A stretch of DNA of 21,679 nucleotides from Rhodospirillaceae bacterium (GTDB taxonomy: Bacteria > Pseudomonadota > Alphaproteobacteria > SP197). Below, piece after piece: positions 1 to 7,451 of the stretch (position 1 is its first letter; each line of letters opens with the position of its first letter). The translations under genes and the position numbers were made by a program. Under the pieces are notes generated by a model that was not told the DNA's origin, made no database searches, and worked only from the letters and a program-made list of their open reading frames with translations. The DNA lies in NCBI GenBank assembly GCA_018700655.1, contig JABIUG010000172.1, positions 1 to 21,679 on the forward strand, in the 5' to 3' direction.

Positions 1-285
1 ACCTACTGGCGCATCGTCGTCCAGCACGCACTGCCGAATGTGCTGTCCCCGATCATCACCGTGGTCATGCTGAACCTCGCCTATCTTGTGGTCGGCGTGG
101 TCGTCGTGGAGGTGGTCTTTACCTATCCGGGTATGGGGCAATACATGGTGGATTCGGTCTCGAAACGTGACGTTCCGGTGGTCCAGGCCTGTGGCCTGAT
201 CTTCGCGGGTGTCTGGGTCCTGCTCATCCTCGGTGCAGATATCGCCTCTATACTGGCGAATCCGCGCTTGCGGCATCCGAAATAG
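1..285 (+). CDS. ABC transporter permease, DppB/OppB type (3' end only)
   Basis: This is the C-terminal 94 residues of an inner-membrane permease of the peptide/nickel ABC importer family; the gene starts outside the window. The frame is open from base 1. The EAA-type cytoplasmic loop region (W-R-I-V-x-x-H-A-L-P-N, about residues 3-13) contacts the ATPase in this family. It is followed by a hydrophobic helix, the typical F-x-Y-P-G-M-G motif (about residues 40-46) and a last membrane helix. It stops 11 bp before the next permease gene, so the two are almost certainly one operon. The family is clear. The substrate (peptide, nickel, opine, glutathione or other) cannot be told from this fragment. 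Confidence 0.9.
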   Translation, partial: TYWRIVVQHALPNVLSPIITVVMLNLAYLVVGVVVVEVVFTYPGMGQYMVDSVSKRDVPVVQACGLIFAGVWVLLILGADIASILANPRLRHPK

Positions 286-296
286 GGGAGGCGAAC

Positions 297-1184
297 ATGA
301 CAATCACCTCAGAAAATGCCGTTTGGGTCCGTCCCACCAAATTGATGATGGTCAAACAGTTCTTTGCCGAGATGCCGCTTACGGCGCGTGTCGGCATGGC
401 CATCATCCTGATCAACCTCTTCGTCGTGCTTTTTGCCCCGCTGATAGCGCCTTATAGCGAAACGCAGCTGGTGACCGATGTCTGGGCGCCACCGAGCAGT
501 GAAAACTGGTTGGGTGGTGATCAGCTTGGCCGTGACATGCTGACCCGCATCATCTACGGCGCGCGCACGACCATCACTATTGCCTTCATCGCGACCATGC
601 TGTCTTTCGTCCTGGGCATTATCGCGGGTTTTGCTGCCGCAATTATGGGCGGCGTCGTTGACATGGTTCTGTCACGGCTGGTCGAAGCCCTGATGGCGAT
701 CCCAACCTTGATTCTGGCCCTGGTCATCATCTCGGTTCTGGGAACAGACATCATTGTTCTGATCGGTGTCATCGCTGCTCTGGACTCAACGCGTGTGTTC
801 CGACTTTCGCGTGCCATCGCGATGGATATCGCCGTGATGGAATATGTCGAGGCCGCGCGCCTTCGTGGCGAGGGGCTGTGGTGGGTTATGACACGCGAGG
901 TTCTGCCCAATGCGGTCATGCCACTGGTTGCAGAGTTCGGCCTACGGTTCGCCTTCGCCTTCCTGTTCATCGCATCGCTCAGCTTCCTGGGCCTTGGCAT
1001 TCAGCCACCGTTGGCTGACTGGGGCGGGATGGTGCGTGAGAACGCCACGGCGATCATTTACGGCATCCCTGCACCGCTTTATCCGGCCGCCGCGATCGCG
1101 GTCCTGGCGATTGGCGTGAACCTGCTGGTCGATTATGTGCTGGCGCGGTCCAACCGTTCGGCAGCCGCCGAATTCGAGGGTTAA
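297..1184 (+). CDS. ABC transporter permease, DppC/OppC type
   Basis: This is the second membrane subunit of the same importer, 295 aa. The N-terminal cytoplasmic segment is followed by a first helix near residues 33-55. The family motif L-G-G-D-Q-L-G-R-D-M-L-T-R lies around residues 75-87. Several more helices follow, with an EAA loop (Y-V-E-A-A-R-L-R-G) around residues 180-190. The C-terminal S-F-L-G-L-G-I-Q-P-P motif is diagnostic of the DppC branch. The ATG at 297 has a strong GGGGAGG ribosome-binding site about 6 bases upstream, which supports this start. The stop lies 4 bases before the ATPase start. The length is normal for the family and nothing looks broken. Confidence 0.93.
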   Translation: MTITSENAVWVRPTKLMMVKQFFAEMPLTARVGMAIILINLFVVLFAPLIAPYSETQLVTDVWAPPSSENWLGGDQLGRDMLTRIIYGARTTITIAFIATMLSFVLGIIAGFAAAIMGGVVDMVLSRLVEALMAIPTLILALVIISVLGTDIIVLIGVIAALDSTRVFRLSRAIAMDIAVMEYVEAARLRGEGLWWVMTREVLPNAVMPLVAEFGLRFAFAFLFIASLSFLGLGIQPPLADWGGMVRENATAIIYGIPAPLYPAAAIAVLAIGVNLLVDYVLARSNRSAAAEFEG

Positions 1185-1188
1185 GAGC

Positions 1189-2841
1189 ATGAGCGAAGAA
1201 CTTCTTCTGGATATGCGGGCATTGCGCATCGAAGCGCGTGGTGCCGATGGCGTGGCGTTCCGCATTGTCAGCGATGTGGATGTCAAGCTGCACCGCGGCG
1301 AAGTCCTGGGTCTGATCGGTGAATCGGGTGCGGGCAAGTCGACGATCGGGCTGGCATCGATGTGTTTCGCCCGGCCGGGCTGCAAGATCACCGGTGGCAA
1401 GATCATCTTTGACGGCTCCGATCTTGTGACCTTGCCCGAGGATGAAGTGCGGCAGATGCGTGGCGTGAATGCTGCCTATATCGCACAGAGTGCGGCGGCC
1501 TCGTTCAACCCGTCCAAACGGTTGAACGATCAGGTCACCGAAGCAGCCGTTCGCCACAATGTGATGGGTATCGGAGACGCCACCATGCGCGCCGAAGAGC
1601 TTTACGCCAAACTCGACCTGCCTGATCCCGCCAACATCGGCAGGCGCTATCCCCATCAGGTTTCGGGCGGTCAGCTTCAACGTGTCATGTCGGCCATGGC
1701 GATGACCTGTGGCCCTGATCTTCTCGTGCTTGACGAGCCGACCACCGCACTTGACGTGACAACGCAGATTGAAGTGCTGGCGACGGTGCGAGACCTGATC
1801 CGGACGAACAATACGGCCGCGCTCTACATTACCCATGACCTCGCGGTTGTGGCCCAGATCGCCGACCGCATCATGGTGCTGCGTTATGGCGAACTGATCG
1901 AAGAGGGCACGACCGAGCAGATTCTGCATGATCCCCATGAGGCCTATACCAAGGAGCTGATCTCGGCCCGCACCGAAGAGATCAACACCAAGGTCTTCAT
2001 GGGTATGCCGGAAAATCCGGTGTTGTCGATCAAGAACGTGACTGCGAGCTATGACGGCAAGGTCGATGTTCTCAAGAACATTTCAGTCGATATCGGCCGT
2101 GGTGAGACAGTCGCGGTGGTGGGCGAATCCGGTAGTGGAAAATCGACCCTGGCGCGTGTCGTAACCGGCCTTCTGCCGCCGCGCGAGGGCCATGTCGAGT
2201 TCGACGGCAACCGGTTCTCTCTGGCTCTGAAGGAGCGCAGCAAGGAAGAACTGCGCAAGGCCCAGATGATCTATCAGATGCCCGATGTCGCGATGAATCC
2301 GCGCCAGCGTGTTTCGGAAATCATCGGTCGTCCGCTGACCTTCTATTTCGGGCTGACCGGCAAGGAACGCGAAGACCGCATGTTCGAGCTCCTGCGCGAG
2401 ATCGACATGGGGCCGGAGTTTGCCGACCGCTATCCCGGCCAGCTGTCAGGTGGCCAGAAACAGCGTGTCTGCATCGCACGGGCACTGGCGGCCGATCCCG
2501 AAATGATCATTTGTGACGAGGTTACCTCGGCGCTTGATCAGGTCGTTGCCGCAGGCATTCTGAAGCTGCTCGACCGGCTGCAGAAAGAGAAGGATCTGGC
2601 CTATATGTTGATCACCCATGACCTTGGCGTGGTGCGCAACATCGCCGATCGCACGGTCGTGATGTACCAGGGCAATGTGGTCGAACAGGGCACGACCGAG
2701 CAGATCTTCACGCCGCCGCAGAAGGAGGCCTACACCCAGAAGCTGATCGCCTCGACGCCCGAGATGCGCACCGATTGGCTCGACGGCGTGCTGCGCGAAC
2801 GCGGTGATCTGTTCGAGATCGACGCTGCTGCCCATACCTGA
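1189..2841 (+). CDS. ABC transporter ATP-binding protein, two fused nucleotide-binding domains (DppD-DppF type)
   Basis: This 550-aa protein carries two complete ATPase domains that are usually separate proteins in peptide/nickel importers. The first has Walker A GESGAGKST at residues 44-52, signature V-S-G-G-Q and Walker B L-V-L-D-E-P-T-T-A-L-D. The second has Walker A GESGSGKST at about 312-320, signature L-S-G-G-Q and an atypical Walker B I-I-C-D-E-V-T-S-A-L-D, in which Val replaces Pro as is common in DppF/OppF-like domains. Each domain has a switch H (T-H-D-L). The ATG at 1189 was chosen over an in-frame ATG at 1135, which lies inside the upstream permease gene. It powers the permease pair encoded just upstream. 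No solute-binding protein gene is visible here; it presumably lies before base 1. Confidence 0.93.
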   Translation: MSEELLLDMRALRIEARGADGVAFRIVSDVDVKLHRGEVLGLIGESGAGKSTIGLASMCFARPGCKITGGKIIFDGSDLVTLPEDEVRQMRGVNAAYIAQSAAASFNPSKRLNDQVTEAAVRHNVMGIGDATMRAEELYAKLDLPDPANIGRRYPHQVSGGQLQRVMSAMAMTCGPDLLVLDEPTTALDVTTQIEVLATVRDLIRTNNTAALYITHDLAVVAQIADRIMVLRYGELIEEGTTEQILHDPHEAYTKELISARTEEINTKVFMGMPENPVLSIKNVTASYDGKVDVLKNISVDIGRGETVAVVGESGSGKSTLARVVTGLLPPREGHVEFDGNRFSLALKERSKEELRKAQMIYQMPDVAMNPRQRVSEIIGRPLTFYFGLTGKEREDRMFELLREIDMGPEFADRYPGQLSGGQKQRVCIARALAADPEMIICDEVTSALDQVVAAGILKLLDRLQKEKDLAYMLITHDLGVVRNIADRTVVMYQGNVVEQGTTEQIFTPPQKEAYTQKLIASTPEMRTDWLDGVLRERGDLFEIDAAAHT

Positions 2842-2885
2842 CCGCGCGGGTCCCGTTCGGGGCCGGTGCATGACTGGATGCTGAG

Positions 2886-2914
2886 AGCCCGGACGCTGCG
2901 GTGTCCGGGCTTTT
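2886..2914 (+). terminator. Rho-independent terminator of the ABC transporter operon
   Basis: A perfect 9-bp inverted repeat, AGCCCGGAC (2886-2894) and GTCCGGGCT (2903-2911), has an 8-base loop and is followed by a short T run (TTTT at 2911-2914). It lies 45 bp after the ATPase stop and just before the 3' end of the convergent acetyltransferase gene, which is a sensible place to end the operon. The U tract is short, so efficiency is uncertain. Confidence 0.75.
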
Positions 2915-2933
2915 GCGTCTGTACATGCAGACT

Positions 2934-3434
2934 TCAGATCGCCGCGCTCGTTGGTCCGTTGATATCGAGTGCCATCACCAGGTCGCCTTCATGTGTGGTT
3001 GCGAACTGGGAAAAACCTATCGAGCGATAGAGCTTTGAGGCAATTGTGTTGTCCGGATGCAACACCAGCACGATCCTGCGGCACTCCGGCAAGCCGGCGA
3101 GTTTCGCGACGAGCTGCTCGACCACCTGCCGCCCCAATCCCCGACCCTGAAACGGCGCGGCGATCATGACATGGTCGATGATGTTGCTGCCTGCTTCCGG
3201 CGGCTGTTCGTATCCATAGTCGGGATAGTAGGGCCCCCAGGACACCAGGCCGATCAACTCTTCATCGAGGTAGACGGCTTGCGGCGTAAACCCTTCGACA
3301 TAGGCAGCCTCGGCGAGCGGGAAGGCGTTGCTGTCGAGGAACTTCTCCTGGCCCGCCACCATCTCGAGTTCCATGATCGCAATGCAGTTGCCGAGATCGA
3401 CCGCCCGAAATTCCGGCACGGCTGGATTGCTCAT
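2934..3434 (-). CDS. GNAT-family N-acetyltransferase
   Basis: This 166-aa protein has the GCN5-related acetyltransferase fold. The central strand and acetyl-CoA pyrophosphate loop show as A-P-F-Q-G-R-G-L-G-R-Q-V-V (about residues 93-105), matching the Q/R-x-x-G-x-G/A signature. Near the C-terminus, H-P-D-N-T-I-A-S-K-L-Y-R-S-I-G-F is the usual motif B region and resembles diamine/spermidine acetyltransferases of the BltD kind. It would transfer an acetyl group from acetyl-CoA to an amine; the acceptor is unknown. Its ATG overlaps the stop of the upstream DUF917 gene as ATGA, so the two are translationally coupled and likely act in one pathway. Confidence 0.88.
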   Translation of the reverse strand: MSNPAVPEFRAVDLGNCIAIMELEMVAGQEKFLDSNAFPLAEAAYVEGFTPQAVYLDEELIGLVSWGPYYPDYGYEQPPEAGSNIIDHVMIAAPFQGRGLGRQVVEQLVAKLAGLPECRRIVLVLHPDNTIASKLYRSIGFSQFATTHEGDLVMALDINGPTSAAI

Positions 3435-4534
3435 GATGTCTCACCCGGATCTGCGAATGCGCTTCGATAGTCGATCTCGTAACCAAAGGCGCGTGGGCCC
3501 ACGACCGTGAGGCCCTTGGGTGATGACAGGATCGGCGGCGCCGGCAGGGCAATGACGCCAATCCGCTGTCCGTAACGCAGGGTTTCCGTGCCGACTGCTT
3601 CACCCGATTCGCTGTCCATCAGGCAGATGATGTCGGGCACCATGACGACGGGCTCGCCGTCGCGCCGCCCCATCAGATATTCGTTCTGGAACTCGACCTC
3701 GAAACGGCTGCCGTGATCGGCATCGACGCCATCGAGTGCAGTGCTGCCACGCAGGAAACCAGCCGTAGTGCGCCGGTTGACGTCGACGATCTTGCCCGAA
3801 AACACGAGACGTCCACCTTCGGCCTTCAACACGGCGGCGACCGGATCGCTGTGGCTCAGTCTTGCTTCCTGCACGGTTCGACCGATGCGGATGGCGCGTG
3901 TGACCGAATGCAGGATCGCGCAATCCTTGACCTCGCGCCCGGTGCGTGGCGCCTTTGCCGTTGGTGCGGTCGATCCCAGCGCGACGCAGATGGTGCGCGA
4001 AAGCCGTTCCATCCAGGTCCAGCTGGCCGCGCGGGTGATGACGATGGCGTTGTCGCGAATGTCACCCAGCGCCATCGGGAACATCTGGAGCTCGTGGATC
4101 GAAAAGCTGGTCATCTGGGCCTCGGGAAAGGCACGCCCCATGGCGTCGGCATCGACCACTGGGATATCCATGCCGATCGACACCAGGAAGGGCTCGAGGC
4201 CATTGCCTCCACCGATCTCGACCGGCATCACGGCGCTGAATTTGCGCCCCAGGTACTCTTCCAGCGCCTGGACCGGTTTGATGGAAAGCTCGGGATCTGC
4301 CAGCCGCTCCTGGCCGACCAGGGGGGCGCCCATGGTCGAGACCACGGCGACCAGATCGTCATCGGCCAGTTCTTCGGGCTGCATCAGCTCGACCTGCGCA
4401 CCACCACGATAAAGCTGGCGCAGATTCAGAAACCCGTCATAGGGACTGCCGCCGCCACCGGCGCCCAGAATCCAGGCCCCGGTCGCGAGCGGTTCGATTT
4501 CGTCTTCCTGAAGCGTGCGCATGGTCGCGACCAT
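3431..4534 (-). CDS. DUF917 (S-methyl-thiohydantoin desulfurase-like) family protein
   Basis: This 367-aa protein is close to the usual family length of about 360. The N-terminal domain begins with a glycine-rich G-A-G-G-G-G-S-P-Y-D-G (about residues 23-33). The family hallmark E-I-G-G-G-N-G-L-E-P-F and P-V-V-D-A-D-A-M-G-R-A-F-P-E follows around residues 110-140. The C-terminal domain ends the protein. Members are often found near hydantoinase-type or amidohydrolase genes, but their reactions are poorly defined; the S-Me-THD name comes from domain databases. Start 4534 was chosen because GGAG/GGGG lies 8-13 bases upstream; ATG 4522 (363 aa) is an alternative. Longer in-frame extensions would run into the divergent amidohydrolase gene. 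It is coupled by ATGA to the downstream GNAT gene. Confidence 0.85.
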   Translation of the reverse strand: MVATMRTLQEDEIEPLATGAWILGAGGGGSPYDGFLNLRQLYRGGAQVELMQPEELADDDLVAVVSTMGAPLVGQERLADPELSIKPVQALEEYLGRKFSAVMPVEIGGGNGLEPFLVSIGMDIPVVDADAMGRAFPEAQMTSFSIHELQMFPMALGDIRDNAIVITRAASWTWMERLSRTICVALGSTAPTAKAPRTGREVKDCAILHSVTRAIRIGRTVQEARLSHSDPVAAVLKAEGGRLVFSGKIVDVNRRTTAGFLRGSTALDGVDADHGSRFEVEFQNEYLMGRRDGEPVVMVPDIICLMDSESGEAVGTETLRYGQRIGVIALPAPPILSSPKGLTVVGPRAFGYEIDYRSAFADPGETS

Positions 4535-4588
4535 AGCGGCAGCCCCACTCCGCCGTCTATGATCGCCGCCAACGTGGGGAGGACTGCC
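4535..4588. promoter_or_regulatory. 54-bp divergent intergenic region between the DUF917 and amidohydrolase genes
   Basis: This gap separates two divergent start codons. It holds a 6-bp inverted repeat, CCCCAC (4543-4548) and GTGGGG (4574-4579). Each arm is, on its own strand, part of the purine-rich ribosome-binding region of the flanking gene. A transcript that starts beyond the opposite arm could pair them and cover the ribosome-binding site, but this is only a possibility. No convincing -35/-10 pair was seen, so promoters may lie partly inside the coding ends. Confidence 0.35.
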
Positions 4589-6034
4589 ATGACCGACACA
4601 ACCGTGATCCGCAACATTGCCTGGCTGGTGGCCTGGGACGGCACCAGCCATGTCTACCTGCGCGATGCCGACCTTGCGTTCGAGAACGGTGCCGTCACCT
4701 TTGTCGGCAAGGGCTATCAGGGCCCTGTGACGACCGAAGGGGACGGCCGCAACCGCATGGTCATGCCCGGCCTGATCGACATCCACACCCATGCCCAGAG
4801 CGAAACCCTGCGCAAGGGCATCACCGACGAGACGCACTCGCCCGGCTTCTGGCACAGCTCGCTTTATGAGCACCTGCCGGTGTTCGAGCCCACCGATGTC
4901 GAGGGCAATGCTGCCTGCCTCAGCGTCTCACTTGGTGAGTTGCTGCTATCGGGCGTGACCACCATGGTTGATCTTTCCGGGCCGTTCGATGGCTGGCTCG
5001 ATGCTCTGGCCGGCAGCGGTATTCGTGCGGTCGCGGCACCGTTCTTCCGCGATGCCCGCTGGTTCACCAGGGACGGGCACAAGCTTGACTATGACTGGAA
5101 CCTGGAGGGTGGCCGCAAGGGGTTCGAGAAGGCGCAGCGCGTGATCGACCTTGCCCAGCAGCACCCCAGCGGCCGTCTCTCGGGCATGGTCTCGCCCTCG
5201 CAAGTCGATACCTGCTCGGAAGAGCTGCTGCGCGACACCCACGCTTATGCCACCGAACGCAACCTGCCCTGGACCATTCATGCCGCCCAGTCGGTGACCG
5301 AATTTCTGGAAATGCAGCGCCGCCACGGCAAGACCCCGATGGAATGGCTGGCCGATATCGGGGTACTCGATGAACGCAGCATCATCGCCCACTGCATCTT
5401 CTTTGATCATCACCCCTGGCTCCATTGGACCAGCCACAAGGATCTCGACCGGATGCGCGACAGCGGTGCGACGGTTGCCCATTGCCCAACGGTCTTTACC
5501 CGGCGCGGCATCACACTGCGGACTCTGGGTGGCTACATTCGCCATGGCATCAATGTCGGTTTGGGGACCGACACCTACCCCCACAACATGTTGGACGAGA
5601 TGCGCACGGCGGCGGTAGCGGCCCGTGTGATCGGCGAGAGCGTGGCCGACCTGACCTATGCCGAAGTCTTCCATGCCGCGACCATCGCGGGCGCCAAAGC
5701 CCTGCGTCGCGACGACCTTGGCCGGTTGTCGGTCGGCGCGCGCGCCGATTTCGTCTGTGTCGACCTCAAACACCCTGCCATGATGCCGGTGCGCGAGCCG
5801 ATGCGCAGCCTGCTGGTCGTGGCCGGTGAACGCGCCGTCAGGGATGTCTATGTCGACGGTGACCGGGTCGTTGCCGACGGCAAGCTTCTCACCATGGACC
5901 TGCAGGCCGAACTGGAACGGCTCGAGGAAGCACAGAAACGCATGATGAAAACGGTGCCGCAGCGTGACTGGAACGGACGCACGGTCGATCAGATGGCGCC
6001 GATGATGCTCGAAACCGTCGAATCCGTGAATTGA
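4589..6034 (+). CDS. Metal-dependent amidohydrolase, TRZ/ATZ (chlorohydrolase/deaminase) type
   Basis: This 481-aa protein is a metal-dependent hydrolase of the amidohydrolase superfamily, which hydrolyses amide, amidine or halide bonds on rings or chains. The metal site is complete: H66-T-H68 in L-I-D-I-H-T-H, H231 in W-T-I-H-A-A-Q, H268 in I-I-A-H-C and D328 in G-L-G-T-D-T-Y-P-H-N. The small beta-sandwich domain is formed by both ends. The missing carboxylated lysine and the G-x-G-T-D motif fit the mononuclear TRZ/ATZ branch. The ATG at 4589 has an excellent GGGGAGGA site 6 bases upstream. The frame is open back to 3713, but that extension lies antisense to the DUF917 gene. Substrate unknown; nearby importer and DUF917 genes suggest a nitrogenous compound. 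Confidence 0.9.
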   Translation: MTDTTVIRNIAWLVAWDGTSHVYLRDADLAFENGAVTFVGKGYQGPVTTEGDGRNRMVMPGLIDIHTHAQSETLRKGITDETHSPGFWHSSLYEHLPVFEPTDVEGNAACLSVSLGELLLSGVTTMVDLSGPFDGWLDALAGSGIRAVAAPFFRDARWFTRDGHKLDYDWNLEGGRKGFEKAQRVIDLAQQHPSGRLSGMVSPSQVDTCSEELLRDTHAYATERNLPWTIHAAQSVTEFLEMQRRHGKTPMEWLADIGVLDERSIIAHCIFFDHHPWLHWTSHKDLDRMRDSGATVAHCPTVFTRRGITLRTLGGYIRHGINVGLGTDTYPHNMLDEMRTAAVAARVIGESVADLTYAEVFHAATIAGAKALRRDDLGRLSVGARADFVCVDLKHPAMMPVREPMRSLLVVAGERAVRDVYVDGDRVVADGKLLTMDLQAELERLEEAQKRMMKTVPQRDWNGRTVDQMAPMMLETVESVN

Positions 6035-6069
6035 CTTGCCTAGGGCCGTTGGACCACCCTGCGGTCGAA

Positions 6070-6133
6070 CTAGAGCAGATCGCGTCAAGTCTGGATCGCT
6101 TGCGATACGGGTTTAACGCGTGAAGTTGCTCTA
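6070..6133. repeat. Palindromic intergenic element with TAGAGCA/TGCTCTA ends
   Basis: TAGAGCA (6071-6077) and TGCTCTA (6127-6133) form the ends. CGCGT (6081-6085)/ACGCG (6116-6120) and TCGC/GCGA near 6095-6104 form inner stems, so most of the 63 bp folds on itself. It begins with CTAGAGCAGAT, which recurs inverted at the end of the 9846-9974 element. It sits after the amidohydrolase stop and could also help end transcription. A dispersed alphaproteobacterial repeat is the likeliest identity. Confidence 0.6.
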
Positions 6134-6145
6134 CCTTTATGAACC

Positions 6146-6206
6146 AGATCGGATTCACGCGAGAAGGTGGCACCACAAGTGGTGCAATCTTTTCACGATC
6201 CGATCT
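6146..6206 (+). repeat. 61-bp palindromic repeat, copy 1 (upstream of the selenoprotein gene)
   Basis: The outer arms AGATCGGAT (6146-6154) and ATCCGATCT (6198-6206) are perfect 9-bp complements. The centre is GCACCAC-AA-GTGGTGC (6170-6185). It aligns without gaps to the reverse complement of 9772-9832, with 49 of 61 positions identical by hand alignment, including a 19-base identical core. It ends 19 bases before the ATG at 6226 and therefore covers any near promoter of the selenoprotein gene. The middle of the right arm is more decayed than in copy 2. Confidence 0.75.
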
Positions 6207-6225
6207 AACTGGAGAGACGCATCTC

Positions 6226-7446
6226 ATGGCTCGTCTGGAAGAAATGGATGAGGGTCTGGCCTCGTTTCTGCGTGATTGGGAGACGCCGGATGTGCCGGGT
6301 TCTGCCTGGGTCACGCCACCACCTGCCGGGGAACGGCGGGTTGCGCTGATTTCGTCTGCCGGCCTCAAATTGCCGGGGGATCGCCCGTTTTCAGAGGGCT
6401 CCAACGATTATCGCGCGATCCCGGCTGAACGGGCCAAGGAAGTCGTCATGGACCACATCTCGGTTTCCCATGACCGCACCGGTTTCCATCATGACGTCAA
6501 CATCGTCTTCCCGCTGGAACGGCTGCAGGAACTGGCACAAGAAGGGGTGATCAGCAGCGTTGCAGATTTTCACTACTCCTTCATGGGCGCGACCGACCCC
6601 AACGAGATGGAGGCTCAGGCCCGCCAGCTTGCCGGTGTCATGAAAGCCGATGGCGTGAATACGGTTGTTCTGGCCCCTGTTTGACCCCTTTGCACGTGCG
6701 CCGTGAGCGGACTGGCGAAGTTTCTTGAAGACGAAGGCCTTGCAACAACCCTGATCGCCCTGGTGCGACACCAGGCTGAAGATGTGCAGCCGCCACGCGC
6801 ACTGTGGGTGCCGTTCCCGTTGGGCCGGCCCTTTGGTGTGCCCAACGATGCCGCATTCCAGACCCGGGTGCTGAAGTCGGCACTGGCCCTTCTGGACCGT
6901 CCTTCAGGTCCAATCCTGGATGATTTTCCCGATGACGCGCCTGCTGATCCCGTCGCAGACGATGGTGAGGGCTGGGTCTGTCCGGTCAACTTCCCCAAGC
7001 CAAAGGCTGCGAGCGAAGGTGAACAGCTCGACAGGGTGCTGGCCGAGATTCAGGAACTTGCGCCTTGGTACGAAGTCAGTTTCGGCTTGCGCGGGCGCAC
7101 GACCGTAGGCGCCTCGGGGTTAAAGACCGAGGATGCGGCCCGTTACATGGCCAGTTTTGCCGCTGACATGATGACCCAGAGCCCGCTGGAAGGCGTTGCA
7201 GTGGCCGATGCCTTGCGTCTGGCTGCCGAAGACATCAAGGCTTACTACTTCGAAGCTGCGACCGCGCAACCGGGATCAGGGTCTTCACAGAAGGTGCTGG
7301 CCTGGTTCTGGTTCGAAACCCAGGCTGCAGTGCTGATCAGGACCCTGCGTGATGTCTGTGTAACGTCTGATGATCCCGCGATCTTTGATGTCGGTGACTT
7401 CATGCTCGTCGACAGTCTGGGGGACAGTCCGGCGCCTGGCATGTGA
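6226..7446 (+). CDS. Selenoprotein: GrdB/PrdB-like (glycine/sarcosine/betaine/D-proline reductase selenoprotein B family), Sec at codon 153 (TGA 6682-6684)
   Basis: The frame is open from 6226 to the TGA at 6682 and continues open in the same frame to TGA 7444, giving 406 aa if the first TGA is read as selenocysteine. Before it, I-S-S-A-G-L-K-L-P-G-D (residues 42-52), the H-H-D-V-N-I-V-F-P-L-E-R-L region and G-V-I-S-S-V-A-D-F-H-Y-S-F-M-G fit the GrdB/PrdB family. The TGA falls after A-D-G-V-N-T-V-V-L-A-P-V, where family members carry the catalytic Cys or Sec, giving U153-P-L-C156-T-C158. After it, P-R-A-L-W-V-P-F-P-L-G-R-P-F-G continues the same fold. The last 170 or so residues (W-Y-E-V-S-F-G-L-R-G-R-T-T-V-G onward) form an extension whose function I do not know. 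An in-frame TAG follows the final TGA by 6 bases. The neighbours encode the full Sec machinery. No PrdA/GrdA partner is present, so the substrate is unknown. A TGA nonsense pseudogene is the alternative. Confidence 0.9.
6688..6720 (+). promoter_or_regulatory. Candidate SECIS hairpin directly after the Sec codon
   Basis: Bacterial SelB needs a hairpin in the mRNA just after UGA, with the apical loop roughly 16-37 bases downstream. Here CTTTGC (6688-6693) pairs with GCGAAG (6715-6720) with one G-U, then GT/AC and CGC/GCG (6699-6701 with 6707-6709) close a 5-base loop starting 17 bases after the UGA. An alternative fold pairs CGCC (6699-6702) with GGCG (6714-6717) and leaves a GG-containing tip. 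Both are hand folds; no energy was computed. Confidence 0.45.
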
Positions 7447-7451
7447 GCCGG

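Noticed and set aside
1054..1938. 294-aa minus-strand ORF
   Set aside because: It is antisense to the permease/ATPase genes and has shadow-like composition.
3713..4588. Long in-frame extension of the amidohydrolase upstream of 4589
   Set aside because: It is antisense to the well-supported DUF917 gene, and a strong ribosome-binding site marks ATG 4589.
4535..4873. N-terminal extension of the DUF917 protein to 4873
   Set aside because: It overlaps the amidohydrolase gene antisense and adds non-family sequence.
4946..6088. 380-aa minus-strand ORF
   Set aside because: It lies fully antisense to the amidohydrolase with its metal motifs; composition is His/Arg-rich, typical of GC-rich shadow frames.
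6139..6225. Upstream extension of the selenoprotein to ATG 6139
   Set aside because: These codons lie within the 61-bp palindromic repeat and do not resemble the family; ATG 6226 has GGAGAG upstream.
6703..7446. Independent gene starting at GTG 6703
   Set aside because: It is in the same frame as the upstream ORF, has no ribosome-binding site of its own, and starts in the middle of the predicted Sec motif; read-through of TGA 6682 explains it better.
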